Source: Neoceratodus forsteri (lineage: Eukaryota > Chordata > Ceratodontiformes > Ceratodontidae). From it: a DNA stretch of 64,000 nucleotides. The number at the start of each line of letters is the position of its first letter. Position 1 is the first letter of the stretch. The translations under genes were made by a program, and so were the position numbers. Location of the stretch: assembly GCA_016271365.2 (NCBI GenBank), contig CM057451.1, forward strand, positions 495,059,501 through 495,123,500, given 5' to 3'. Below the pieces are notes generated by a model. That model did no database searches. It had not been told where the DNA came from and worked only from the letters and a program-made list of their open reading frames with translations. Shown here piece after piece: positions 30,445-42,345 of the stretch.

Positions 30445-30725
30445 AATATGAGAAATTTTTTTTTGGTTTTTGTTTTTTACAGAAAGGGTGGTGGAACAGT
30501 GGAACAGTCTGTCAGCCAAGGTGCTGGGCACCAAAACCATAAACTATTTTAAGCAGGGCTGAGAGAGAGTGAAGGGTATTGTAGTTATTAAGGGTAGCAG
30601 TAGTAGGGAGGGGAAGTGGGTAGATAGTGAGGGCTATTGGTTTAACCAGGGCTCCTGGTTAAACAACTAAATAAAATAAAAAAATAACAAAATATTTCTG
30701 CTGTCATTGTCTATGTTTCTATGTC

Positions 30726-32224
30726 AGTTCATCTGATGAGGTGGGCTACTCCATGTTGTCCTCCTGTCTTGTTCTACATGGTCCAAGTTCCATTCCCTTC
30801 TCAAACTCTGGGCCCCCAACCCCTCTCCAACCCACTCGCTGATCCCCACAGTGACCAGGCTGCTGAAGATGCCCACCTTGTCATGTTACTTACCAAGTTC
30901 TGCACCCCCCTGACCTTAGCACCTCACAACTCTCACTGGTCTACAACTGACTGGATCTGACCCACGCCCAACACCCTAACCTGACTGCACTTCCCCCTTC
31001 TCCCTGACCAGATGCCCTCCCAACCTTCCCCAGGTCCAGAATACACCCAGCTCTTACCCAACCTACTGCCAGTGCTGACTGTGCAAAAAGACAAAACCAA
31101 AGGCCAGCATGACCGGCCAGGATCACATTCCTTCTGTCACTCTGTTTAAGTCAACTACCCTTGAGTGACCTGGAAAATTGAGAGTGAGAACAGAGGTGGC
31201 TACCTACACCAAACATTGAGTAGCCACAGACGCAAGTTACTTCAGTCCAGTGCCTGTGTGGCTGAAAAACCCAGGGTTTGGTGCAGTTAGAACATGTCTT
31301 CACCTCTCAGTTTCCCAGGTGTCTCAGGGATAGTAAGTAGTTATTTTAAATTGAGTGACAGGAAAAGCACGTTGCTAGCTAGCTGAGCTGGCCTTCAGTT
31401 CTGTTTTTCTGCTTGTTCCAGTTGACACTGGCAGTGGATCAGGTTGGTGTGGCTCCAGAGGGGCACAGACCTTGTCAGGGTCGAGAGAGATTTGGGTGAG
31501 GCCAGACGGGGAAGGGGGGGGCACTTGGGCCTGAGGCTACAGAACAAAACTGGAGTCAGATATATCAGTGACAAACAGGAGGACAGTGCCTGCAAATGCA
31601 TGCCACCACCTGACCTCACCAAATGGAGGCAGGGGCCTCTTTCATCTAGCAGCAACATGTGCATCAGCAGCCACCAGCTGACAAGTGAAGACAATGGGGA
31701 GGGGAGACACAAGAGTAGGGGAAGGGAGGGGGTGTCAAGCACGGTGCTGTTTTTTTACATCCTCTTGTTGTTTATCAGTAAACCCTGGTAGGGGGAGGAC
31801 AGAGCTGGTTCAAGGATGTGGAATCAGAAACTCCTATTCAGTCTCCAGTTTCACCCTAATGGCTTAATCGGAGCCAGAATGGAATTGGACACAGAACTGG
31901 AATGGTCAAAATTCTGAATTAAAAAAATAGAATAGATTCCAAATAATCCGAGCACCCCTCAAACACCAAAAGGTTCTCAATGTGAAATGTTCTAATTTTA
32001 AACATTCTCCCCATAGCCTAGTAATTGGCATATATGTACAAATTAATGATAGGCTACTGACATACTAATTACTCATAAGCATTTAAAGATTTTGGAACCA
32101 GCCTAGTTCCAGGAGTTAACTGATTCTGTAGAACCAGTCTGTCTCTGAGGCAGAATGGTAATGCAGTCCAGTCAGACCGCTGTGTGGAAGTGTGTTTGAG
32201 TGTGTACAGCTATTATTATTATTG
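30726..32224. other. Unassigned DNA
   Basis: No family is recognised. Short frames (30721-30960, 31395-31867) are C- or G-driven. A stretch at 31870-31960 with AATTCTGAATT-like wording loosely resembles 2890-3010, so a degenerate dispersed repeat is possible. Confidence 0.35.
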
Positions 32225-32480
32225 AAATATTGAAATTGATGGCAGATGTGGACCGCTAGTCCCATCTAGTCTGCCAGTAGGTATACTCTACCTTTATTAG
32301 CAGCCACTGACCCTACTTGGTTATCGACTTTAGCCTCTTCTTCCCACCTTTAGAGTTTCCTTATGCCTATCCCATGCCCACATCTTCAGGGTTGTAGTCC
32401 ACTTACTTGATAATTTTGCTTTGTCTTTGTATTTATGGCTGGGAGGAAGGCTCAGTACTCCTAAAAAGTGTTAACAAAAA
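32225..32480 (-). mobile_element. CR1-type LINE 3' untranslated end
   Basis: On the plus strand, GGCAGATGTGGACCGCTAGT with CCCATCTAGTCTGCCAGTA, and later CTTATGCCTATCCCATGCC, are the conserved 3' end of the CR1 family also seen at 13365 and 32630. Only the 3' end is present. Confidence 0.65.
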
Positions 32481-32931
32481 TATCCCATCAAGGAACATAG
32501 TGTGACTAGCCACCTTTAACTATATAGGTGACAGTTCAAACCATGTACCTCCACAAAATACTTCTTCAAAACCCCCTAGGAGTACAGAGTCCCAGCCATG
32601 GATTTGTTGTCACAGATACACACATACATGGAAGGTGATGGCAGACAAGGACTACATGGCCCATCTAGTCTGCCCTTTTTCCCTACCTGATGCATTACTG
32701 CAGACCCTAGCTGATCTGTGGCTTACCCTCTCTTCCCTATTACTAGAGTACTCTTATGTCTAGCCCATGCATTCTTGAATTCTCCTACTGTGTTTGGCCT
32801 CACCACCTCCACAAAGAGGCTGTTCCAAGTATCCACTGCTCTTTCTGGGAAAAACTACTTCCTCACGTTGCCACTGAGCCTACCCTCCAGCCTCATATCT
32901 TTCCCCCTTGTTCTTATACACCTTCTTTTCT

Positions 32932-33190
32932 TTTTTTTTGTTATTCAAATTTTTATTGCTTTTTTTCCACTATAACAAAACAACTTATACATAGGCAAAG
33001 AAGTGCTGTACCGAAAGTGCAAATTACCTTACCTACAACAATGATTGTGTAAACAGAGCACTTTCTGCTTACATTACAACAAAGTATTCCCCCAACCCCG
33101 CCACCCCTCCCCCAACCCCCAATTATAAGCCACCAAATCAACTGAAATAGGAAAAGAGGCGTTTGTTTCTAAAACAAATACTACTTAGTT
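32932..33190 (-). promoter_or_regulatory. L1-type 3' UTR with G-rich tract and poly(A) signal
   Basis: On the minus strand a tract of five or more G-runs (33089-33120; plus strand reads CCCCCAACCCCGCCACCCCT) could form a G-quadruplex, a feature of many L1 3' UTRs. AGCAATAAAAATTTG then precedes the poly(A), seen as T-run 32931-32939. Confidence 0.8.
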
Positions 33191-36100
33191 TTATGGCTTC
33201 CAGGTCATCAAAAAATGCTCTAAAGAGCCCCAGAGAGAAGCATAAAGCTCTCGCTTACCCCGCCTATACGCAATGTGTTTTTCAAGTTGCAATGCTAGAG
33301 TACATTCTCTATGCCATTCCACTAGTGTTGGAACCTTATCCGATGCCCAATGTCTAAGTATTAGCAACTTCATAACAGCTGAAACCAGAGAGACTCGTGC
33401 CCTCCATACTTTAGGAGTGTTCATGGGGAAAGCAAGCAACAAACAAAACTCGGGAATATCCATTTTAACTGAGCCAAGGATAGGGTCCAGCATACTACTC
33501 ATAGTCCTCCAGAGACTGCGAATCTCCGGGCATAACCATAATAAATGATATAGGGTTCCCTCTTCTTTTTTGCACTTCCAACAACAAGGTGAACTAAGCG
33601 CACCCCGTCTGAATAGGTGAGTAGGAGTCAAATATAAGTGATGCATGATATTGAAATGTATCAATCTAAGCCTATCTTGTTTAATAAACCTGTATGCGGT
33701 CATCCAAAGTGCCTTCCAAAACTCTGGGGAATCTCTTATATTCAAGACTTTTACCCAGTAATAGCAAACACCAGAAGGAAGCCTGTGATCCCATTCTTGG
33801 AGGAGCTTGTAAACCTTGGAAACTGCGTGCTGTTGCCTCGCTGCATTCAAGAGGAAATCAACATTGATTTCCCCCTGATCAATCAAGGAAACCGATGAAA
33901 ATACCGGAGTTAGCGCTTTATTAAGCTGTAACCACTTAAAGAAATCTGAAATCCGTGAGACCCAAGCTTTTTCAGGCTCCAAATGCACACGGGCCATCCG
34001 ACTAAAAAATCGGCTACGGTCAGATTGCTTATTTGGGGCCAAAAAGCTGCAGGTATAGGAGTGCCAGCAATTTTAATTTGAGGATTGCCCAAAACAGGTT
34101 GAAGACGATAACCACCAACGACATACCCAAATAGCGCTTGTAACTGGTGATTGGCCCTGATTGACCATCCCAAAGGATTATTTTTGAAAGCTCTAGGTAT
34201 AGTGGCCAAAGGAATAAACAGCAAAGCATATAAAGAACTTTTTGCCGTCTTGGCCATACCCCATTCAATGTCCAGCCAAATAGGTAAATATGCAACTTCT
34301 CCCTGTTCCTTGCTCCATAAGGTCAACTTACAAATATGCTGGGCGAGGTAATACTTAAAAACGGAAGGGGCGGCTAAACCACCTTTATATTTGTGAGCTG
34401 ACAGATTCAAAAATGATCTACGGGATGTTTTGCCTTGCCACAAGAAGGAATTAAAAATCTTCTGTACTTTAGCAAACCAATCCTTTGGAAGGTGGAATCC
34501 TAACATATCTAATGGATAAAGTATCCTTGGAAGGGCAATCATTTTAGAAGATTTAGCCTGCCCCATAAGGATAAGGAAATTGAACTCCACCTCTTGAGAT
34601 CCTCCGAGATCTCTTGTATTAAAGTTGTTAAATTGTCCTTAACCATAAGAGCGCTTCGTACTAATGTTTATTCAAGAAATGTTATGGATTTGGTTTCCCA
34701 ACTCAAATCTAAATTCTGCAAATCTATATTTTCCTAGTGCAATAATTTAGTGGAAGACTTTTGTTTAGTGTAATTCAATTTATAAGAAGACACCCTGGAA
34801 AACCTATTAATTTCTTCTAAAATAGGTGGTACAAGCCCCTGGATTCTCAATTTGTAATAACACATAAATCGGCATATGCGAACATGTATAATTAGATTCC
34901 CCAATTTGTATGCCTTTGATGAGTGGATTCTTCATCAGCCTACGAAGCAATGGCTCTAGATACAAATTAAATAATAAAGGGGACAAAGGACAGCCCTACC
35001 TAGTGCCTCGCTCTAGTTTGAAAACCGGTGACAACATTCCATTACACTTCACTCTCGCCGACGGAATAGAATATAAGATTTTAATCCAACTTATAAAGTT
35101 GTGAGGTATACCAAAGGTCGAGAGGGTGGCAAACAAAAAAGACCAGGACACCCGATCGAATGCTTTTTCGGCGTCAAGTGATAAAAGTGCTGCTGGAGTT
35201 TTAGATTCTTTGGCCTTCGCAATAAGGTACATTAGTTTTCTCATATGATCATGGGAAAGCCTCCCTTTCATGAAACCTACTTGTTCCCTACATATTAAGC
35301 GATCCATAACTTTTGATAATCTATTAGCAAGATTTTGCAATATTTTAATGTCGGTATTAAGGAGAGAAATTGGCGGTAACTGTCTAAGCTAGAGGATCTT
35401 TACCAGGTTTTAAAATCAGGGATATTGTGGCCTCAAGGAAACTTGGATCAGAAATACCCCAATTGAACCAGTACTTAAAAGTGTCTAGCAGAATTGGCGA
35501 GATATCAGAGAAAGGTTTTATAAAAATTACTCGGAAAACCATCGAACCTGGAGATTTATCAGGCAGCTGTTGTATAACTGATGGATCTCAGAGATGTCGT
35601 AATTAGTGCGTCTAGGCCTTTGGATTCGGTTTCTGATAACTTTGGCAAGTTAGCTGCATTTAAGAATGCTGCAATTTCAGAGTCCGAAGGCCTAGAATCT
35701 GATTCCTGAAGCGTATAATTTCTGAAAATATTCCCCAAAATCTTTGAGTATTTCACTCAGGTCCATGCATCTGATCCCCTGACCCCTCATTACCTCACTA
35801 TATGCTGAGCCGTGTCCAATTGTTTTACAATGCAAGGAGTTTACTAGCCTTTTCCCCAAATCCAAATATTGAAGTTTGCTCGAGAGAGAGCTAGTTCTGC
35901 TTGTTGGAAGACCATTCCCACATACTGAGCTTGCAATTTATGTAATTTAACCCACTCAAGTCGGATGAGCTCGAGATAAGCTATGTTCCATACTTCTAAC
36001 TGAGGATAAAACAGAGGCTACCTTAACTCTCTGCTCCCGTATTTTCCTAGACTCTATCTTGATTAACTCGCCTCTTAATGAACATTTTAAGGCTGCCCAT

Positions 36101-36945
36101 ATCATGTCTGTATGAACCACAGAACCTTTATTTTCCACTAAGAAGTGCACAATAAAGTCCTTCATGGCGTTTAACGAGATGTGTTCTTTTAATAATTGAG
36201 AATTTAGCCTCCATTGTGGTGATCTGCGAATCTCTGGATATGGCCTGTAAATTATACTGACCGGAGCATGATCTGAGATTACTCTTGCGGAGATATCAGC
36301 CTGAACCAAATTGGGAACTGCAGATGAACTAACTAAAATATAGTCAATTCTCGAATATGAATTATGCACCGGAGAAAAGAAGGAATACTGTCTCATATCA
36401 GGGTTGAATATACGCCAGATATCGACTAAGGCTGATTTATTGATAAAATCTTTCAGGGCCCTTTGGCGCTATGGATAGACCCCTACATCTATCATGAGAC
36501 CTATCAAATCATTTTGCAGTACCAAATTCAATCTCCTCAAGAATGGTGATTTTATGAACATCCAGGTCCATTTGTCAAAAGATTCTTGAAAAGAAGGTGA
36601 ATCACTATTAGGACCATAGATCGAGCCCAAAATCACGGTTGAGATGCTAAGATGGCATGTATAAAAATATAACGCCTTCCGGGTCCCAACACTCATGTAC
36701 CAATTTAAAGCGACCCCTCTAGCAACTAGAATGCAACCCCAGCCCTCTTGGTCAAGGATCCAGCGCTCAAAACTTGGGCTACCCATGTTCTTCTAAAATA
36801 GTGAAGATCAGCTCTTTTAAATGGGTCTCCTGTAGAAAGCATAATTTAGCCCCTAGATGAGAGAGGTGTTTTAGGACTACCTGCCTCTTGGCCTATCCTT
36901 GGCTCCTTTGATGTTCCAACTAACCAATTTATAAGGTAAGAACAT
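33191..36945 (-). pseudogene. L1-type ORF2 (endonuclease-reverse transcriptase), broken
   Basis: The likely start is ATG at 36945 (MFLPYKLVSWNIKGAKD, endonuclease block I). SRIDYILVSS and ISDHAPVSIIY (36240-36340) end the endonuclease. RT blocks: QVGFMKGRLSHDHMRKLMYL, LLSLDAEKAFDRVSW, FKLERGTRQGCPLSPLLFN (34970-35160) and FAYAD with Leu in place of the second Asp (about 34880). The C-terminal region holds LPRILYPLDMLGFHLPKDWF and GGLAAPSVFKYYLAQHI, and a Cys/His motif CWKCKKEEGTLYHLLWLC (about 33530-33590) as in L1/Tx1 ORF2. About 1,250 codons, full length, with several frameshifts and stops. Confidence 0.9.
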
Positions 36946-37563
36946 AATATCCACAAATATTATAATGAGGATCTATGTAAGCGGTTGTTAGGGATATAGT
37001 AATGAAAATCTTCATCTGAATAATACAAGCACCAGAAGACTAAGAAAGCCCACCTCTTTCTGAATCCAAAACTTGAGTACCCCCATCCCTCCTCCCCTCC
37101 CCTCCATCCAACTAACAATACCACCCGTCCCCACCCTTAAAACATACCTCCCAACATTTCCTCCTCCCCTTTAATAACAAACCCCAGTTCCTAGAACTGC
37201 ACTCCTATAACAAACCTGCCACATGATATACGTCAGACAACCCAAAATTTAACACCACCGGTCACCAATCGGGCCCCCCCACCGTCCCAAGAAGAGAGTA
37301 CTTGATAATCAGCTCAGTTCTTATTATGAGAGTTCTCTAGTCCAGCTGAACATTCCTAAGGTAGCAAAATGGAAAGAGTCATCGTGGCCAAGGTCTGGTA
37401 TGACTACGAAGTCCAGCTGTGACTCCTAAAAAAAAAACATCTTCTCTGTGTTCAGAGGGTTGTGACCAGAATGTTCAATATACTAAATCCATCCTTAATA
37501 GATGAGTGAGCCAAGCTTTCACTTCAAGAGATCCGGTAACTACTGCTACAACTCCTGTAGCTT

Positions 37564-38388
37564 TCATTTGAAGAGATCTGGTAATAGCTGCTGCAACTCC
37601 TGAGATGCCTGCTGATATGAATCGAAGGATAGCCATTTCCCAGCATGAGAGACCATTAATATTGCAGGATATTTCACTTTGAAAGGCTTAGACGCTGCAA
37701 TGAGTTTGGAGACAATAGGATGTAATTCTTGTCTTCTGACTCTTACAGAATGGGGCAGGTCCTGTATAATTCGGATTTGCTTTCCTTCCCATAGGAGCTC
37801 TTTCATCCCTCTGACCTTTTCCAACACATGCTTCTTATCCAAAAAGTTAAGAAACCTCAGGATTAAAGGTCTGGGAGGTTGCCCTTGTACAGGAGGAGGG
37901 CGTAAGGCCCGATGTGCCCTTTCAATTATGTATTCACCCCCTCCGAGGGGAGAACCTGCGACTTAGTAACAGAGTTTTTGTAAAAAAGTGATTGGGGCGG
38001 TCCCTCCTCCTTCTCAGGTATACCAATGATCACTAGATTGTTCCTTCTGCTGCGCCCCTCCAAATCCTCAAGTTTATCTTCAAGTTTTTTAATTCTTCTT
38101 TTAGCTAGCACCAACTCCGAATCTGCCCCTGCCTGCCTTGTTTCCAACGAAGCCACTTTAGCCTCTATGTCCCCAATCCTTCTAGAGAAAGTCCACAGAT
38201 TTTTAACCTCCTGCATATCCTCAGCTAACGATTTAATTGTTGATTGCAGCGGCTGCATTATCTCCAGGAATTTTGTTTCTGATAGAGGAGCATCCACTAT
38301 AGGAAGCTGGGAGGCTAATGACCTGCTGCTTCGCTCTTTTCATGACCTGCTCCTTCTCTGGCGTCTGAGGCGGGAATGTTTTAGTCAT
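37564..38388 (-). pseudogene. L1-type ORF1 (RNA-binding chaperone), broken
   Basis: The start is ATG at 38388 (MTKTFPPQTPEKEQ). After a frameshift near 38300, the protein reads a coiled-coil part (MQEVKNLWTFSRRIGDIEAK through RRIKKLEDKLEDLEGRSRRN), the RRM-like start NLVIIGIPE, then ERAHRALRPPP (37880-37925) and a C-terminal domain, DKKHVLEKVRG to LPDLFK (37564-37842). ERAHR and the 'PRPLILRFL' block are typical of L1 ORF1p. About 275 codons in all, close to the usual 300-350. ORF1p would coat the LINE RNA as a trimer. The frame is broken at least twice. Confidence 0.85.
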
Positions 38389-38572
38389 GATTTTTAACAA
38401 AGACTTCCATCAACAAGAAATGATTAGGCGCAGCGGTAGTCAGAAACCTCACTACCGTCTATGTCGGGAGGTTCACTTCGTCAAACTCGAAAGTTAAAAC
38501 AGCGAAATTGACGGTAATGCGGCGGAGCTCCGGGAGTGTGCGACCGACGCTCAGGCTGCCATCACGTGACCC
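38389..38572 (-). promoter_or_regulatory. 5' UTR / internal promoter region of the L1/Tx1-type LINE
   Basis: This GC- and CpG-rich leader begins with a CACGTG box next to ATGGCAGCC, which resembles the YY1-type site at the start of many L1 5' UTRs. Its presence at the duplication boundary indicates that the 5' end is complete. Confidence 0.6.
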
Positions 38573-39762
38573 ATACACCTTCTTTTCTGAAAGATGCTAC
38601 CCTCCTGTACCTTGTTTATACCCCTGATGTACTGTGCTTGAATATCTCTAACAAACCCCCCCCAGGGAATAAATATTGAGGTCCTCTAGTCTTTCCTTAT
38701 ATGACTTTTAGTGCAGTCCTTGCACCATTTTTGTTGCACTTCTCTGGACTGCCTTTGTTTTGTCTATGTCCATCCAGAGATGCAGCCTCCAGAACTGGAC
38801 ACAGTACTCCTGATGAGATCTCTCTGGTGAGCTGTACAGTGGCATAACCACCTCCTTTTTTCTGCTGATGATACCTCTCCCTATGCACCCTAGCATCCCA
38901 CTGGCTCTTCCCACAGCTTTGTCACATTGTTTGGTTACCTTTAGGTCATCAGATACAATTACCCCCAGGTCTCTTTCTTGACTGGTAGCCATCAGTACTT
39001 CTCCCCCCATCGTGTACTCTTCCCTTGGATTTCTGTGCACCAAGTGCATGATTCTGCACTTCTTTGCATTGAATCTTAGCTGCCACACTCTCGACCACTC
39101 CTCAAGCATGTTAAGGTCCTTTCTCATTTTTTCCACACACCCCCCCCCCCGGATTGTCAACTCTGTTGCAGATCTTAGTGTCATCTGCAAAGAGGCATAC
39201 CTTCCCCTCCAGCCCCTCTGCAATGTTGCTTATGAAAACATTAAAGAGGACTGGCCCCAGCATGGATCCCTCTGGCACCCAGCTGGTCACCCCCCCTCCT
39301 TGGATTGAACACAATTTACCACCACCCTCTGTGTCCTGTCACTCAGCCAGTCTCTGACCCAGTTTACCACCTTGGGGCCCACTCCCAGATTGCCCAACTT
39401 ATTTATCAACCTCATATGTGGAACAGTGTCGAAGGCCTTGCTGAAATCTAGGTAGGCCACATCCACCACCCCTCCCTGGTCACCCAGTAAAAGAAATCTA
39501 TCAGATTTGTTTGACAAGACCTTCCCACTGTGAATCCATGCTGCCTTGGATCCTGTGCTCTGCTGGATTCAAGAAATATCACAATAGTTTCCTTTAGCAG
39601 TGACTACATTAATGACCCCACCACTGAGGACAGGCTGACTGGCCTGTAGTTGCCAGCTTCCTCCCTATTCCCACTTTTGTGGAGAGGGACTATATTTGCC
39701 CTCCTCCAGTCCCCTGGAACCACCCCTGTTTCTGTCAATTTGTTGAATAGGGCTTGTATTTA

Positions 39763-40394
39763 TTATTTCGTTTTTGTTGACTCAGACAGGAGGGATAGGC
39801 AATTCTGCCTATTTTCAGCCTTGTCCCGGGGAGGTGGAGATACAGATGAAAACCACCTTAAATGGAAATTTCAGCTAGAAACTAACTGAAATTGATAGGC
39901 TGTATTTTTTGTGAATAGATAGCTAGCTACCAAGGAGCAGATCTAGAAATATTTCAAGGTGGTAGCAGCTTTGTCAGGGGAGTAACACTTTTTACCTGAA
40001 ATGTAGTGTCCCCTTTTAAAATTGAAATTACTGTGGGCTAAAATAGATACTGTTTTCAGGTCTGGGGTTAGGGGGTGTTGCTTCACTAGGTACTGTAGCT
40101 GGATCTGGTAGTGTGTACAACGTTTACAACATGCATCGAAGGGGCAAAAGTTGCAAAAGCCTGTCCAGAAATGACCACATACCTTTTTTTTTCCTTGCTA
40201 ATGGCCAAGAGAAATTTGCACCTGTTCTGTAACAAAATAAGAAGGAAGGGGCCATTTGTAGTTACTAAGTTGTGGAGATCCGTGCTTTTGATTTTTTTTC
40301 CTGATCCATTAGATTTTTATTTTGACCAGTATTTCTCTGATTGTTGGACCCAATGTTACCAATGTTTTCCCCATTAAATTGACCAGATGAGATT
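39763..40394. other. Unassigned DNA between CR1 and the Ty3 element
   Basis: No coding family or repeat is recognised. The short frame 40111-40377 has no known domain. Confidence 0.35.
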
Positions 40395-40398
40395 CAAC

Positions 40399-42261
40399 TG
40401 TAACCCTACTGCAAAGGGGGGTTCCCAAAAGTCTTCCAGGAGCTTGCCTGAATGCTCCAAGTCTGGGCGGTGTTCAGCGTCTGAGCTGTTTAAATGTGGT
40501 TCTAAGTGAGTGTTATTTGAGCCTCCACATGCTGTCTCTTTAAAAGCTGTCTGCTTGCAGACTTAATTAGTTTGTATGGGGGGACTGTGTATTAAATGCT
40601 CGAATCCAACCCGAGCTGCTGCCAATTCGCTCTGTTTCTGCCGTTGCTACATGTGCAGAAGGAGCCTTGTTGAAAGATATAACTGTTTGCCAGAAATCAT
40701 TTAGAGTGACTGAGAAAATGTAGTTTGTCTAACCTGTCTTCATTTCAGCTCGAATTGTTTCAGTGTAACTCTTTCATTTTGGTCCTGAATAGCTGACTTG
40801 GAGCAATCAGGATGATAGGAAGACCCAAAAATGGAGCCTGTGGACGAATCTTAAACTTGGACTCTCAATTTTGAGTCAGCCACAAGGGGGATTGTATGGG
40901 CAGTCACTCTGGGAAATGTAGTTTTAACCTTGGCACCTTTTTCCACCAACAGATGGAGTCTTATTGTGAGTGACAGCCAAACCAGCTAACAGAATGGTGT
41001 GGAGATAAAGAAAGATTAGATCAGTTGTGACTGTGAAGAGAGAAGGAGCTCTGTGCTTCTGCAGTGTATAGTTTCGCGTGGGAAGCGCATGTGAGGCCTT
41101 GAGTTTCAGTCTGCAGCCTTTGTGAGTGCCAGTTTGGACAGAATCCGAGTTGTGAGGAGACAGAAGCACTAGAAGTGTGGAAACCAGGCGCACTCTGTAG
41201 AAGACGAGAAATTGCTGAATCACGCTCGGTCTGTCAGGAACTGAAGCTGCTGTGTGTGCTCCCGGGTATTTTGCAGTAATTGTGATCGGGATTGAGAAGC
41301 AGTCTGCCTGGTATAGTACTTTCCTTTTACATATGAATGTGCATAATGCTTGTGGGGAATTGCTATTTCCAATCCCCAGTGCTGTGTGCTGTGTGTTGAA
41401 GCTGGAAGCAAACCCCAGCTTGTCTCAGACTAAATCTGTTTGCTATCAACTGCAGTGGGGTCCAGTCACAAGGACTTTGTCTCCATGCCTTGTTGTTCTG
41501 GCAATCCAGAAGAACATCCACTGTCCGGTTTTCAGCTTCGGTATTGTGAGTACAAGTCAGGGTATTCCCCTGCAGCCTGTTTTCAATCACAAGTGTGTCA
41601 TCTAATTCTTGCTGTTCCACTGCTTCATGGAGTGAGTCATCCGGCTCCGGATTACAATTGGGTGTTGTGCATATATTTTCTTCTACAGGGCCCTATCCAT
41701 CTGCACCTGCCAGTCAACCCCGGGCAATGGACCTGGCTAGCCCCTTCCCCCCAACCTGGGTACCCAGAGTGTGATTTTTCAGCCCCTGTATGTGTGCACA
41801 GTACTGTGATTTAATGGCACCAATTAACCTGATTTCCTCCTCCCGTGTTACTGCCCCCTAAATAAATCAGATTTGTTGTTGTTATACTATATACTGTCTG
41901 TGGTGTTGGTACTTATGGAAACAGTGTTGTGTTTTGCTGTGTATGTTGTTTAACCTTATTTTACAGGGGGTCCTCAGAGACGTGCTGCAGAATCAGTCTC
42001 GAGGGTAAATGGTATCTATATGAGTGAACAGTGTGTATACGTGGGGTATTGGGGCTGTAACTCCGGTGTACTGTGTGAGCCACTAGAGGGAATAAAAGGG
42101 GGTTTCAGTGTCCCAGAGGGCTGTGACCAAGCTAGTCTAACCACTACAAACCCTGACCTCTGGATGGAAGCACTCTGCCATAGGACCTAGGCCCCTCAAC
42201 CTGTCCGTAGTCAAACAGGCAGGGGTAGTAGCCCTTGGGATAGTGCCACCTAGGGGTTACA
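40399..42261 (+). repeat. 5' LTR (1,863 bp)
   Basis: TGTAACCCTACTGC...GGGGTTACA. AATAAA at 41861-41866 is a candidate poly(A) signal. TATA-like candidates are GTATTAAATGC (about 40590) and AATAAAAGGG (42091). The LTR is much longer than the few hundred bp common in Ty3/gypsy elements. Open frames inside it (41252-41605, 41440-41814) recur in the 3' LTR but show no domain. Confidence 0.93.
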
Positions 42262-42285
42262 TCTTGGAAGCACTGCTGGGATTAG
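42262..42285 (+). promoter_or_regulatory. Candidate primer-binding site
   Basis: TGGAAGCACTGCTGGGATT starts three bases after the LTR end (TCT, then TGG). The TGG and the TGGGATT at the spacing expected of a leucine tRNA 3' end are suggestive, but the middle does not match a tRNA I can name. Confidence 0.35.
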
Positions 42286-42345
42286 CATCCTCTAGTGGCC
42301 ACATTTACGAATTACTGTTAAAATTAAACGGATACCCCAACAGAA

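Larger units (their letters stand above)
25300..30725 (+). mobile_element. CR1-type LINE C-terminal part, split by a 4.7-kb insertion
   Basis: The left piece (25300-25758) encodes YSKASRMLECIGRAIDNTQK, VRLHLEYCAKF, SHLKKEKDKLETVQ and FLKGINKVN. The right piece (30445-30725) continues the same protein with a Phe-rich stretch, TERVVEQWNSLSAKVLGTKT and INYFKQG, then a 3' end with GTCTATGTTTCTATGTC. The protein order, strand and the repeated AATAT at 25754-25758 and 30445-30449 show that one CR1 was split by an insertion. Several stops are present in the CR1. Confidence 0.85.
32932..38572 (-). mobile_element. L1/Tx1-type LINE, near full length (5.6 kb), with 16-bp target duplication
   Basis: The element lies between two identical copies of ATACACCTTCTTTTCT (32916-32931 and 38573-38588). 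On the minus strand it runs from a 5' start GGGTCACGTGATGGCAGCC through a GC-rich leader, ORF1, ORF2, a 3' UTR with a G-rich tract, AATAAA and a short poly(A). The duplication is perfect, yet both ORFs contain frameshifts and stops, so the copy is inactive. It inserted into an existing CR1 and is therefore younger than that CR1. Confidence 0.95.
32600..39762 (-). mobile_element. CR1-type LINE split by an L1/Tx1-type element
   Basis: The minus-strand pieces 32600-32931 (3' end and C-terminus, including the block read as RAVDTWNSLFVEV) and 38573-39762 (RT) belong to one copy. The RT piece encodes GNREEAGNYRPVSLSS-like wording, VDVAYLDFSKAFDTVPHMRL, SMLGPVLFNVFISNIAEG, GKVCLFADDTKICNRVD (intact FADD), RVWQLRFNAKKCRIMHL and MLGCIGRGIISRKKEV. 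Frameshifts lie near 39300, 39130 and 38700. It is 5'-truncated at about 39762. The L1 insertion and its 16-bp duplication interrupt the C-terminal region. Confidence 0.9.
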
